Positions 24,721 to 37,226 are shown, counted from the stretch's first letter. The stretch is 64,000 nucleotides of DNA from Opacimonas immobilis (GCF_048282545.1 NZ_CP182485.1:124001-188000); one strand, 5' to 3'. A program made the numbers and translations. Notes: a model not told the origin generated them from the letters alone.

Positions 24721-26206
24721 TGGCTAACACCTCTGCCTCAGGGATCAATTTATCCAGTACTTTAGCTGAACATAAAACACCTGGCATTCCCGCTCCGGGA
24801 TGCGTCCCGGCTCCGACAAGATACAAATTGTCAAAACCTTCTGCTTTGTTGTGATAGCGAAACCATGCCGACTGAGTTAATGTCGGAGCAATCGAGAAGC
24901 CGGTGCCAAGATGCGTATCATACTGCTCAACAAAATCCGCAGGGGTCATATGAAATTGTACTTTGAGATGTTGACTTAACTTTGGCATGATAGAGGCCTC
25001 TAAAGCCGCTATGATCTTATCCGCATATGCTTGTCCCTGGCGTTCCCAATCGATTTCTGCGGCCATATTGGGTACTGGAGACAATACATAAAAAGAATCA
25101 CAGCCATCTGGGGCAAAAGAAGGATCCGTTGCGGTAGGTCGATGCAGATACAGCGAAAAATCATCCGCTAAAATTTGTTTGTTAAAAATATCATCCAGCA
25201 ATGGCTTGTATCGCTTACCCAACCAAATTGTGTGATGCACCACATCCTCATACTGCTTATCAGTGCCAAAATACAATACAAATAAACCCATGGAATGTTT
25301 TGCCGTAGCTGTTTTGGCACGAGTCATAACATGTTGTTTCTGTTTAGGGATAACGTTACGGTACAAATGCGAAGGATCCATATTGGAAATCACTATATCC
25401 GCTGCATAATGCGCCCCATCTACAGTATCGACGCCGGTGACACGCTGACCTTGGTAAGTAAACCCAGTTACGTGTGCTTGGGTGACAATCTCAATCCCTT
25501 CTTCACGCATGAGTTTTTCTAATGAGTTAACGATGGCTCCGGTGCCCCCCATCGCAAAATGTATTCCCCATTCTCGCTCTAAAAAATGAATCAAGTTGTA
25601 AATACACGTCGTATCAAAAGGATTACCTCCGACCAATAACGGCTGAATCGAAAATGCTTGTCTAAGTTTTTCAGATTGTAGATATTTACATACAAGTTGC
25701 CATACGGTTTTATGAGAATTTAAGCGTAACAAATGGGGAATTTGTTTAACCATTTTAGACAACTTATTAAACGGCTCGTCCGCTAACTGGGTAAATCCAA
25801 CATCGAATATCTCTTCAGAGGCCTTTAGCAATGACAAATACCCTTGCTCATCCTCCGGAGCAACTCGTCTTATTTCCGCTAATGTATCCTCCACTGTTCC
25901 GCCATAATCGAAATGGCTATGGTCTGGGTATACGAAGCGATACCAAGGCTCTAGTGGTACAAACTCCACATAATCTTCACGCTTTTTGCCGTATAACTCA
26001 AAGAGTTCATCAAATAAAAAAGGGGCGGTAACCACAGTGGGCCCTGCATCAAACGTAAAGCCGTCACGTTGAAAAACTTGTGCGCGACCGCCTAGTTGAG
26101 AGCCTTTATCGAGTAGAGTCACTTGATAGCCTTTTGCGCGCATTCGCAAGGCAGCTGCTATGCCACCAAAACCCGCGCCTACCACAATCGCTGATTGTTG
26201 CTGCAT
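24710..26206 (-). CDS. crtI: Phytoene desaturase (lycopene-forming type)
   Basis: A 498-residue FAD-dependent desaturase. The N-terminal FAD motif is IVVGAGFGGIAAALRMRAKG, followed by LLDKGSQLGGRAQVF; the C-terminal FAD segment is YLVGAGTHPGAGMPGVL near 465. It introduces the double bonds that turn phytoene to lycopene. First gene of crtI-crtB-crtY-blh. On the minus strand a perfect TTGACA box lies at 26250-26255, 44 bp before the start, but no -10 is found at ideal spacing, which may mean an activator-dependent promoter. Confidence 0.96.
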   Translation of the reverse strand: MQQQSAIVVGAGFGGIAAALRMRAKGYQVTLLDKGSQLGGRAQVFQRDGFTFDAGPTVVTAPFLFDELFELYGKKREDYVEFVPLEPWYRFVYPDHSHFDYGGTVEDTLAEIRRVAPEDEQGYLSLLKASEEIFDVGFTQLADEPFNKLSKMVKQIPHLLRLNSHKTVWQLVCKYLQSEKLRQAFSIQPLLVGGNPFDTTCIYNLIHFLEREWGIHFAMGGTGAIVNSLEKLMREEGIEIVTQAHVTGFTYQGQRVTGVDTVDGAHYAADIVISNMDPSHLYRNVIPKQKQHVMTRAKTATAKHSMGLFVLYFGTDKQYEDVVHHTIWLGKRYKPLLDDIFNKQILADDFSLYLHRPTATDPSFAPDGCDSFYVLSPVPNMAAEIDWERQGQAYADKIIAALEASIMPKLSQHLKVQFHMTPADFVEQYDTHLGTGFSIAPTLTQSAWFRYHNKAEGFDNLYLVGAGTHPGAGMPGVLCSAKVLDKLIPEAEVLANVG

Positions 26207-26289
26207 ATTACCCTCTTATTATTATAAAATTTTATTTTATACGGGTAAATGTCAAGCGCGGTTTAACAATTTGCTAACAAACTGACAAA

Positions 26290-27045
26290 TTATTGAAGGA
26301 AAAAATACATTGTCATGCCAATACTGAACACGAGTACAATTTTGCGCATCACCGTATCTGAACAGAATTTAGAGATACGTGCAGCCAAATAAGCTCCAGC
26401 CATATTACCAATGAGTAACACGCTACCAAGATACCACGCAATCATGTCTTGCCAGACAAATACAACCAAAGCAGACAACGACACAGTTACCGAAACAAGG
26501 AGTTTTAAGCCGTTCATTAAAGCCATATTTTGTAAGCCCATCAGGGCGCACACACTCAATAAAATAATACCAAGCCCGGCATTAAAAAAGCCACCGTAAA
26601 CACTGCATAAAAGCATTAAAATTGAACCAACCACATAGGCTTTTAAGGCTGATGATGGTCGGGTTGCTCGGCGTTTTAGCCACTGTGAAAGATACGGACC
26701 GATAACAAATAGCACCGTAGCAAAAAGCAACAGCCAAGGGATCAAATCCGAAAAAGCGTCATTGGAAAACTGCAACAACAGTACTCCACCCATGGCTCCG
26801 CCCAAGATGCCCATTGCGGAATACAAGATCGTCAGGCGTTTGTTCGCCAGTAATTCCTCACGAAACGCATAGGCACCGCTCATATACCCTGCACATGAAG
26901 CAAAGGTGTTCGTTGCATTCGCAAACACCGGTGGGATCCCAACAAATACTAACGCCGGAAATGAGATAAAACTTCCACCACCTGCAATGGCATTAACAAT
27001 GCCACTGAGTAATCCAGCCGCTAATAATATAAAAAACTCAGTCAC
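26290..27045 (-). CDS. TauE/SafE (TSUP) family permease
   Basis: About 252 residues from a GTG at 27045, chosen because AGGA lies 8 bases upstream; the TTG at 27072 would add 9 residues. Six to eight membrane segments, with the family's repeated half motifs GGGSFISFPALVFVGIPPVFANATN near the N-terminus and VYGGFFNAGLGIILLS in the middle. TSUP proteins export small sulfur- or carbon-containing anions such as sulfite or sulfoacetate. It is divergent from the S9 peptidase gene with only about 66 bp between starts. No sulfur gene is adjacent, so the substrate is unknown. Confidence 0.88.
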   Translation of the reverse strand: MTEFFILLAAGLLSGIVNAIAGGGSFISFPALVFVGIPPVFANATNTFASCAGYMSGAYAFREELLANKRLTILYSAMGILGGAMGGVLLLQFSNDAFSDLIPWLLLFATVLFVIGPYLSQWLKRRATRPSSALKAYVVGSILMLLCSVYGGFFNAGLGIILLSVCALMGLQNMALMNGLKLLVSVTVSLSALVVFVWQDMIAWYLGSVLLIGNMAGAYLAARISKFCSDTVMRKIVLVFSIGMTMYFFLQ

Positions 27046-27111
27046 GAGTAGTCCTAGACAACATAAGTGCAAAACGATATGTTACCTGTACAATAATAAA
27101 GGAATACGACA

Positions 27112-29151
27112 ATGAAAAAACCTCTTTTTATGAGTTGTGCGCTACTGCTTGCAAGTACTGTTTTCGCTGAAACAACTTCAACATCCAATTATCTAGAATA
27201 CAAAGATATCTTTAACCTAGAATATGCTGCTAAGCCAACAGTGTTAAGCGCTAACACGGTGATTTATGAACGTCATAGTATGGACATTATGGCCGATACT
27301 CGACGCACTAATCTTTGGATAGTTGATCTTGAGAATAACACACACTATCCCTTATTGTCCGACAGTAAAAATCATTTTTCACCTGTGCTTTCGTCGAATG
27401 GCAAGCATCTTGCGTACCTTTCATCAAAAGAAGACAAGGTTCAAATCTATGTGCGTCACCTCGATAACGGCGCCACCACAAAAGTCACAGATGTGGCAAT
27501 GACACCGAGTCAAATGGCCTTTTCTCCAGATGATAAACACATCGCATTTGTCATGTTTACTCCAACCAAAACGAAACCTTTGTTCACTCTGGATGGTAAA
27601 CCAGAAGGCGCCAAATGGGCAGCAAGCCCTCAATATATTGAACAGACGCTGTTTCAACGCGATGGTCGAGGCATGAACAAACCGGGCAATATGCAGGTGT
27701 TCATTGTACCTACTATCGGCGGTACACCTAGACAAATCTCATCTGGCAACTATGACTACAACAGTCAGATTAGCTGGTCCAAGGATGGCAAGACATTATA
27801 TGTTTCTGCCAATATCCATGATGATCGTGACTTTGATGTCTTTAATTCCGATGTTTTAGCACTTGATATCACAACCGGTAAACAGAGCGTTTTGACTGAT
27901 GATTCAGGTCCTGAAAACAACCCTCTACTGAGTCCTGATGGCAAACTTATTGCCTATACTGGGTTTGTTGATAATGGTCGTTCATTTCAAGTCCAACAAC
28001 TTTATGTCATGAATAATGATGGCTCTAATAACCGTCTCCTCACGGCTGAGCTTGATCGTTCAGTCAGTGATTTACAATGGTCTCGCGATGGGAAAGGCTT
28101 ATATTTTAGCTACGACGACCACGGCAAGAAGCACGTTGGCTTTGTCTCACTCAATGGAGAGTTAGATGTCCTGACAGATGTCTTAGGTGGACAAAGTATT
28201 GGCCGGCCCTATACTTCCGGAGACTTTACTGTGATGCCGGATGGGCAAGTCGTAGTGACTTCGTCGATTGGCACACAACCGGCTGATTTAGCTCTGGTTA
28301 AAAACGATGGCATCATTCCTTTGACTGATTTAAACAGCGATGTGTTTGCGCACAAAACACTCAATGCTCCAGAGCTTTTGACCGTCAAAAGCAGCGTGGA
28401 CAACAGAGAACTACAAGCGTGGGTGGTTAAGCCTCCGGGCTTTGATCCCACAAAAAAATATCCCATGATCTTAGAGATCCACGGTGGTCCACATACCGCA
28501 TACGGTCCTGAGTTTTCCGCTGAAGTGCAGCTGTTTGCTGCAGCCGGTTATGTAGTCATTTATGGCAACCCTCGTGGTTCAACCTCACAGGGGAGTGAAT
28601 TTGCTAATACTATTGATAAAAACTACCCGTCTGAAGACTATAATGATTTGATGGATATGGTAGACGGTCTTATTGCCAAAGGCTACATCGATGAGAACAA
28701 CCTATTTGTGACCGGAGGCTCAGGTGGCGGTGTACTCACTGCTTGGATCATCGGTAATACCGACCGCTTTGCCGGCGCCGTTGTAGCCAAACCTGTTATT
28801 AATTGGATCAGTATGATTGGTACTTCAGATATCTACACATTCATGGCACGTTACTGGTTTACCGATTTACCATGGAATGACATTGACCAGTATTGGTCTC
28901 GCTCGCCCCTGCGCCTGGTTGGCAATGTTACTACTCCGACTATGGTGCTCACCGGTGAATTAGATGTGCGAACGCCCATGGCAGAATCAGAGCAATACTA
29001 TGGTGCATTGCGATTAGAGGGGGTAGATAGTGCACTTGTACGAATACAGGATGCCTACCATGGCATTGCCGCAAAACCCTCCAATCTTGCGAATAAAGTA
29101 GGATACATTTTGGCTTGGTTTGAACGGCATAGAACAAAGCCAACGACTTAA
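27112..29151 (+). CDS. S9 family (prolyl oligopeptidase-type) serine peptidase
   Basis: A 679-residue exported peptidase with a signal peptide (about 1-19, cut after VFA). A beta-propeller region with WD40/TolB-like repeats (LSPDGKLIAYTGF, FSPDDKHIAFVMF) covers about residues 40-390. The C-terminal alpha/beta hydrolase domain (about 420-675) has HGGPHTAYG (oxyanion region), nucleophile Ser in VTGGSGGGVLTAW, Asp in GELDVRTP and His in DAYHGIAA. It probably removes dipeptides or cuts oligopeptides in the periplasm. AAAGGA lies 9 bases before the ATG. Confidence 0.94.
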   Translation: MKKPLFMSCALLLASTVFAETTSTSNYLEYKDIFNLEYAAKPTVLSANTVIYERHSMDIMADTRRTNLWIVDLENNTHYPLLSDSKNHFSPVLSSNGKHLAYLSSKEDKVQIYVRHLDNGATTKVTDVAMTPSQMAFSPDDKHIAFVMFTPTKTKPLFTLDGKPEGAKWAASPQYIEQTLFQRDGRGMNKPGNMQVFIVPTIGGTPRQISSGNYDYNSQISWSKDGKTLYVSANIHDDRDFDVFNSDVLALDITTGKQSVLTDDSGPENNPLLSPDGKLIAYTGFVDNGRSFQVQQLYVMNNDGSNNRLLTAELDRSVSDLQWSRDGKGLYFSYDDHGKKHVGFVSLNGELDVLTDVLGGQSIGRPYTSGDFTVMPDGQVVVTSSIGTQPADLALVKNDGIIPLTDLNSDVFAHKTLNAPELLTVKSSVDNRELQAWVVKPPGFDPTKKYPMILEIHGGPHTAYGPEFSAEVQLFAAAGYVVIYGNPRGSTSQGSEFANTIDKNYPSEDYNDLMDMVDGLIAKGYIDENNLFVTGGSGGGVLTAWIIGNTDRFAGAVVAKPVINWISMIGTSDIYTFMARYWFTDLPWNDIDQYWSRSPLRLVGNVTTPTMVLTGELDVRTPMAESEQYYGALRLEGVDSALVRIQDAYHGIAAKPSNLANKVGYILAWFERHRTKPTT

Positions 29152-29193
29152 AACGTCTGGGCTAGCGTAACGCTAGCCCACTTAGCATATGAT

Positions 29194-31245
29194 TTAAAAC
29201 TGATAGGTCGCCGTCAAACCGAATGTTCGACCTGCTCCTGGTATTTTTTCACCCGCTTCTATTTCAGCTCCATTAACGCGATTTACACTTGCCAAATGAT
29301 CTGCATAGTCAGTATCGAATAGATTCTGCATTGCTATGTCAACTTTCAGTTGAGGGCTCACATAATAGGTGATAGTTGTATCAGCCAGTACATAACTATT
29401 ACTTTCAGTTTCATTGTGTAATGAAGCGACCTGATCTTGCGCAGCAACATATTGGGTTGTAAGACGCCATTGCCATAGGTCAGATTGATACTCTAGATTT
29501 ACCCGGAGATTAAATGGTGCAATCCGGTACAAATCTTTGTCGCTTGAATCAAGTTGAATCCCACGAACGTATTCTGCCACCCCCATGAGTTGCCAGTGTT
29601 TGGATAGCTGATAGCGCCCATCTAGCTCTATGCCTTTGAGTACCGCTTGCGTATTTTGCCACTGTAACGGCAGTGCAACATTATTCATCAACGCAATGTT
29701 ATTGGCGGCAGTGACTTCTGAAGGTTGTCCGGTGATGTAATCGCGGATCCGGTCGTAAAACAAATGGAACGAGAACGCACTATTTGAGTGTTGATATTCA
29801 ATACCCATGTCGATCTTTTTAGCCGTTTCATGGGCTAATCCGAGATTACCGATGTAAATATTACCATCGGCTAATCCACCAGAAATACCTAGCGGGAACC
29901 AAGTGTAAAGTTCTGAATAAGTAGGTGCTCGCTGTTTTAACCCAGCAGCAAAAAGCAAAGACCATTCTTCTGTAATGGGCACTTGCCAATGGCCTGTGAT
30001 ATCCACCAGCGCAAAATCCCGATTGCGATCAGATTGATTAAACGCATCTTGTAAAGATACGACATGGGTATTCATCATGGCCATATTAGAACCAATTGAC
30101 TCGGCATCTAATGAGACATTCGTTGCGCGCAGACCAAACTGAAGTTCACCCTCCCCAAATGCTTGCTGATGCTCAACAAACATCGATGCCCGAGTTCTCT
30201 TAACGCTATCAAAATTATTGATGTAGAATAGTGGGTTGTTGGGGTTAGATATAAACGAATCATGACTGCGCTGGCTCATATTTATACCCAATGTCGCATG
30301 GCCATCTAAGGTATTGATGCGCACTTTGCTCTCTAAACCGAGTGCTTTCGAGCCAGTTTGATTTAGACGCTGTCGAACAGGTGGTGGTGCTAAACGTAAG
30401 CTGAAGTTATCCATGTCATGCGTGTTTTGATTCCCAAACACGCGGGTCTGCCATTGCCAATCATCATCAGCGTTAAACTCATGAGACAACCGAAACCACG
30501 TTGCATCAATGAATAAAATGTCCATATTCAGTGCCGGCGTACCTGCAGCATTTGTGTCCCTATGAGAGACGAGTGCATCAAACCGATGTGTCCCCAAGTT
30601 CAGACCTGCACGCATTTGCCATGCTTGACGTTCATAAAACGTAGATGGCACTGTTCGACCATCTCCCGCCACCATATTGTCACCCGTCTGGCGATCTGCA
30701 CTGATTCCAATATACGCGGATTCATTGCTTCCGTGAAACAGTCCTCCCATTGATTGCACGCCAAAGTTAGCAACATTGAGGGTCAACCCGCCTTGCATGT
30801 CCCACTGCGCCGTCGACGCAAAGTCAATGGCAAAATCATCGATTGAGACAGCGCCACCAATTACCTCAGCGCCCACTGACACGGGCGCAATCCCACGATA
30901 TAAGGTCACTTGCTGATAAGGCACACCCATTATGTGTGAAATAGGCGGATCCATACCATTTGGTCCAGCACCTATCACTTCTGCACCGTTAATATTGACT
31001 CGAACGCGCTCCCCAAGCATGCCTCGATATTGCATAATCCCCGAAATCTGTCCGTTACTATTGACGTTGATCCCAGGTAATTTTGCGAGTTGTTCGCGCA
31101 TATCAGGCGCAGTGGTTGCATCTACGGATAGGGTTTGTTCTATCACATGAGAAGCGTATTGACCCTTGACTTCAATGGTTTCAACTGTTGCATTTGCCTG
31201 ACCAATAAGGGCACTGATTGTGCCCACTAAAAAAATGTGTTTCAT
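29194..31245 (-). CDS. TonB-dependent receptor, probably copper-type
   Basis: About 683 residues from the ATG at 31245, which has AGGAGAACCT directly before it; the longer frame to 31275 lacks such a site. Signal peptide to about residue 20 (GQANA), plug domain with LAKLPGINVNSNGQISG and VTLYRGIAPVSVGAEVIGG, then a beta-barrel ending in TATYQF with terminal Phe. The segment GPNGMDPPISHI resembles the MDPP motif of OprC/NosA-type copper receptors, so copper is my best guess at a ligand. A small gene with a CxxC motif lies upstream on the same strand, which fits metal handling. Confidence 0.88.
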   Translation of the reverse strand: MKHIFLVGTISALIGQANATVETIEVKGQYASHVIEQTLSVDATTAPDMREQLAKLPGINVNSNGQISGIMQYRGMLGERVRVNINGAEVIGAGPNGMDPPISHIMGVPYQQVTLYRGIAPVSVGAEVIGGAVSIDDFAIDFASTAQWDMQGGLTLNVANFGVQSMGGLFHGSNESAYIGISADRQTGDNMVAGDGRTVPSTFYERQAWQMRAGLNLGTHRFDALVSHRDTNAAGTPALNMDILFIDATWFRLSHEFNADDDWQWQTRVFGNQNTHDMDNFSLRLAPPPVRQRLNQTGSKALGLESKVRINTLDGHATLGINMSQRSHDSFISNPNNPLFYINNFDSVKRTRASMFVEHQQAFGEGELQFGLRATNVSLDAESIGSNMAMMNTHVVSLQDAFNQSDRNRDFALVDITGHWQVPITEEWSLLFAAGLKQRAPTYSELYTWFPLGISGGLADGNIYIGNLGLAHETAKKIDMGIEYQHSNSAFSFHLFYDRIRDYITGQPSEVTAANNIALMNNVALPLQWQNTQAVLKGIELDGRYQLSKHWQLMGVAEYVRGIQLDSSDKDLYRIAPFNLRVNLEYQSDLWQWRLTTQYVAAQDQVASLHNETESNSYVLADTTITYYVSPQLKVDIAMQNLFDTDYADHLASVNRVNGAEIEAGEKIPGAGRTFGLTATYQF

Positions 31246-31348
31246 AGGTTCTCCTGACACGCACATAGGCATCAATATGGGTTCAGCTTGAACACAGAGA
31301 TTTATGCGTGACCCTAAAGTTGTTTTAATAAGTGAAAATTGATTTAAC

Positions 31349-31762
31349 TTACAAAAAAGCCGGTGGGGCCCTTAGGATAGGAAGAAGGAAGCGCGACCGA
31401 ACCACACTAAAAATAGGTGCTTTAATCGACTGTTGCTCGCTTGACACAGTAGAGATAAACCACTGCTGAGCCAATAAGAATAGGCTGGCTTGAATGTCTT
31501 GAGCTTGGCAGACAATGCAATTACTCGCATTTTGGTCTGTGTCATTGGGGCTATCCGTTGGATTCTGTATCTCTACAATGTTGCCCGAACCATAATATTC
31601 TATGGCATCAATATATTTTAGCTGGGTCCCCGTACAGATGACCAATACATCATCGCCAAGGGTCGCACTGATCGAATCAAGTTTTTGCGCAGCAAATAAT
31701 CCACCTAGCCCAGCCTGCAAAGCCAGCGCTATGATGAGATAGATGTGAATGACTACGCGCAT
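31349..31762 (-). CDS. Small membrane or exported protein with CxxC motif (DUF2946-like)
   Basis: About 137 residues from Met at 31762 (a GTG at 31771 would add 3). The N-terminal hydrophobic segment (VVIHIYLIIALALQAGLGGL) is a signal or anchor. The middle region contains SNCIVCQAQ and an earlier Cys (VICTG), and the C-terminal part is hydrophobic. The order anchor - CxxC - hydrophobic tail resembles DUF2946 proteins, which often accompany copper-type TonB receptors. About 100 bp separate it from the receptor gene downstream, so it probably leads the operon. Family assignment is tentative. Confidence 0.55.
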   Translation of the reverse strand: MRVVIHIYLIIALALQAGLGGLFAAQKLDSISATLGDDVLVICTGTQLKYIDAIEYYGSGNIVEIQNPTDSPNDTDQNASNCIVCQAQDIQASLFLLAQQWFISTVSSEQQSIKAPIFSVVRSRFLLPILRAPPAFL

Positions 31763-31903
31763 TTGGTCCACAATGGTCAGATTTATAATCTTTTAGAAGA
31801 TATCATATATCTAGGCAAGAAAACCATTCTATTCTACAGTACGTTACTATATTGTTGATATTCATCAACAGGCTATCAGTCTTTGTTTAATTAGGCGTAT
31901 TGT

Positions 31904-33712
31904 ATGAGACGAAATTATCTAAACTTCACTATTATCTTTTTGACGGTTTTCTCCCATCAAGTAAGTGCGGGCATCGTTGGTCATTGGTTCAATCAGTGTC
32001 AGAGTCTCGGCGCCAAAAAAGTAAATATTCACACGATTCAGGGCTCTGACGATGTCTCACCGCTCGTGGGACAAGATGTCGAGGTGCAAGGCATCATTAC
32101 TGCGGTTGCTCCCCAACTAAAGGGGTTTTTCATACAGGAAGAAGCTGAGGATATGGACGGTAATCCAAAGACATCAGAGGGTCTATTTGTCTTTAGCCAA
32201 ATTCTGCCTGATATTGAGGTGGGTCATATCGTAAGCGTTCGCGGCGAAGTGCAGGAACATTTTGGCATGACACAGATTAAAGCGATAGGTGTGTCTAGAC
32301 CCTGTGGAAAAGAAAATATCCAGTCAGTCACAATGACTTTACCATTAGCGGAGGACTTTGATTGGGAAACCATAGAAGGTATGCATGTCGAAATCAAGCA
32401 ACCGACAGTCATCCTCAATACCTATAATTATACTCGATACAATGAACTCACCATTGGCAACCAATTACTGATGCAACCCACTGATGTTTTTGAACCGCGC
32501 ACTCCAGAGGCATCAAAACTTAAAGCCCTAAATGCACGCAGCCAAGTGACCATTGATGACATGGCTAATGGAGCCCCATCACTAAACCAGTTGCTAATTC
32601 CCTTGAACGCAGATGACTCATTACGGAACGGTAGTACTCTTACATCGGTGCGAGGGGTAGTTGATTTTAGTTTTGAACGATATCGCATTCGCACTAGTGG
32701 AGCAATTACAGTGAGTCGTGCTTCGCGACCAGAGATACCTAAGTTACAAGGTGATTTGAGAATCGCGAGTTTCAATGTCCTTAACTTATTCAACGGAAAT
32801 GGACAAAGAAATGGTTTTCCTACTCAACGAGGAGCAGATACGTTCGAAGAATATAATCTACAACTTAAAAAAATCGTCAATACCATCCTTATTATGGATG
32901 CGCATGTAGTTGGATTAAACGAACTAGAAAATGATGGTTATGATGCGAGCTCATCCATTGCACAGCTGGTTGATGCGCTCAATCAAGCTAACGGTAAACG
33001 CAAGTATGATTACATCGGTAGAAATGAATCAGCAATTGGTAATGATTCAATCTCAGTAGGCATTATTTACCAGCCTGAAGCCGTGAGTCCACAAGGTAAT
33101 CTCTTAGTGCTCACTGGAGAGAACTCACCAAAAGATGAACAAGGTCCTCTTTTTGATACTCGTCGAAATCGTCCTTCTTTTACCCAAATATTCCAAGACA
33201 AAGTGTCAGGCCGATCTTTTGTCGTCAATGTTAATCACTTAAAATCCAAAGGTAGCAGCTGTGGTATAGATGATGATTCTATATTACAGGGCAATTGTAA
33301 TGGTACCCGTACCCGTGCTGCTCAAGGCCTAACACGATGGTTATCTGATAATTTTTCTGATATGCCCATTTATATTGTCGGAGATCTAAATAGTTACGCC
33401 AAAGAAGACCCAATAAAAACTTTCGAATCTGCAGGTTTGGTCAATACGGTAAACGCATTTAATAACGGCAGTTATACCTATAGTTTTAGGGGTGAAGTAG
33501 GTTCACTCGACTATGTACTTGCCAATCAACAGGGCATGAGTTTTGTTGTAGATGCTAAAGTCTGGCACAGCAATGCCGCTGAGCCTATTGCGTTAGACTA
33601 TAAACGTCACTTGGTTCGCAGTGACCGCAAAAAGCCTCAAAATTTTCGCAATGATAGTCCGTATAGGGCTTCAGATCACAATGCGGTGATTATCGGCGTA
33701 TCGTTCGAGTAG
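31904..33712 (+). CDS. Extracellular endonuclease, ExeM/NucH type
   Basis: A 602-residue secreted nuclease with signal peptide (about 1-22, cut near VSAG). An OB-fold-like region near residues 50-135 has VEVQGIITAVAPQLKGFFIQ, and an endonuclease/exonuclease/phosphatase domain spans about 285-600. Catalytic elements visible: IASFNVLNLF, GLNELENDG (metal Glu), VNHLKSKGSSC, IVGDLNSYAKEDP and RASDHNAVI (Asp-His). ExeM homologues degrade extracellular DNA for nutrient use or biofilm release. It is shorter than many ExeM proteins and lacks an obvious C-terminal membrane or sorting anchor, so it is probably fully released. Confidence 0.92.
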   Translation: MRRNYLNFTIIFLTVFSHQVSAGIVGHWFNQCQSLGAKKVNIHTIQGSDDVSPLVGQDVEVQGIITAVAPQLKGFFIQEEAEDMDGNPKTSEGLFVFSQILPDIEVGHIVSVRGEVQEHFGMTQIKAIGVSRPCGKENIQSVTMTLPLAEDFDWETIEGMHVEIKQPTVILNTYNYTRYNELTIGNQLLMQPTDVFEPRTPEASKLKALNARSQVTIDDMANGAPSLNQLLIPLNADDSLRNGSTLTSVRGVVDFSFERYRIRTSGAITVSRASRPEIPKLQGDLRIASFNVLNLFNGNGQRNGFPTQRGADTFEEYNLQLKKIVNTILIMDAHVVGLNELENDGYDASSSIAQLVDALNQANGKRKYDYIGRNESAIGNDSISVGIIYQPEAVSPQGNLLVLTGENSPKDEQGPLFDTRRNRPSFTQIFQDKVSGRSFVVNVNHLKSKGSSCGIDDDSILQGNCNGTRTRAAQGLTRWLSDNFSDMPIYIVGDLNSYAKEDPIKTFESAGLVNTVNAFNNGSYTYSFRGEVGSLDYVLANQQGMSFVVDAKVWHSNAAEPIALDYKRHLVRSDRKKPQNFRNDSPYRASDHNAVIIGVSFE

Positions 33713-33731
33713 CACATAATTAAACCCCAGA

Positions 33732-33771
33732 AACACAAAAGGCCCACCCTTTAGGGTGAGCCTTGTGTTTT
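33732..33771. terminator. Bidirectional terminator between nuclease gene and rRNA operon
   Basis: A long stem AACACAAAAGG.CCCACCC / GGGTGAGCCTTGTGTT with loop TTTA. It serves the nuclease gene on the + strand and is the last of three terminators after 5S rRNA on the minus strand. Confidence 0.8.
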
Positions 33772-33862
33772 ATTAGGAGCTCCGTCCCGGTGAGGTCTAC
33801 CGACGGTGGACGATATGCCACTCTCCAATGCCAGCACATCATATTGCTATGCTGCATAAACA

Positions 33863-33889
33863 AAAAAGCCCACACAAGGTGGGCTTTTT
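33863..33889 (-). terminator. Second rRNA operon terminator
   Basis: AAAAAGCCCAC/GTGGGCTTTTT with a 5-base loop, lying just after the second copy of the 5S tail when read on the minus strand. Confidence 0.82.
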
Positions 33890-33892
33890 CGT

Positions 33893-34087
33893 TAATAGGA
33901 GCTTGGCGATGTGCTACATTACTCCGGGCATCCTGCCCTCCGCCCTTCGGGCCGACCTTTGGTCGTTCCAAATCGTTCCTGACGATTTGGTCACTGCGTT
34001 CGAGTAGCACTCATATACCAGACATAATAAAAAACCCCCAGCCGTAAGGCTGAGGGTTGTTTTATTGGGAGCTTGGCGATGTGCTAC
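33893..34087 (-). repeat. 5S rRNA tail duplicated around a four-hairpin module
   Basis: The last 20 bases of the 5S region (34068-34087) recur exactly at 33898-33917, 170 bp away. Reading the minus strand, between them come terminator 1 and four hairpins. They are A (33968-33990, CCAAATCGT/ACGATTTGG, loop CAGGA), B (33954-33964, GACC AAA GGTC), C (33942-33952, GCCC GAA GGGC) and D (33926-33938, GGGCA GGA TGCCC). A third shorter tail echo (GGAGCT at 33776) precedes terminator 3. The order matches the modules at tRNA-Ser and the tmRNA-like tail. Confidence 0.82.
34029..34064 (-). terminator. First rRNA operon terminator
   Basis: CCCAGCC - GTAA - GGCTGAGGG stem flanked by A- and T-runs, immediately after 5S rRNA on the minus strand. 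Confidence 0.88.
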
Positions 34088-34188
34088 TCTCACATGGGGA
34101 AGCCCCACACTACCATCGCCGCTAATACGTTTCACTACTGAGTTCGGGATGGAGTCAGGTGGTTCCGTATTGCTATCGTCGCCAAGCA
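34071..34188 (-). rRNA. rrf: 5S ribosomal RNA
   Basis: About 118 bases. The 5' end TGCTTGGCGACGATAGC pairs with the 3' end ATCGCCAAGC. Internal landmarks CACCTGACTCCATCCCGAAC and GTGTGGGGCTTCCCCATG are typical of gammaproteobacterial 5S. Ends are placed by the terminal helix. Confidence 0.95.
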
Positions 34189-34348
34189 TAAACTGGTTAT
34201 GCTTTAACTATCTGGAAAAATCTGATATCGCTCTATTCTCTATTGATAAGTAACACTACTTTATCTTTGTTCTGTAATTGTGTGTATTTCTACACTTGGC
34301 TTGTCACACACCTTGCGCTTACCTTGTCGCAAGCAGCTTAGGCGTTGT

Positions 34349-37226
<2,878 letters not shown>

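Noticed and set aside
26221..26255. A full sigma-70 promoter for crtI.
   Set aside because: The TTGACA is perfect, but possible -10 boxes are at spacings of 8 or 23 bp; listed only as a note under crtI.
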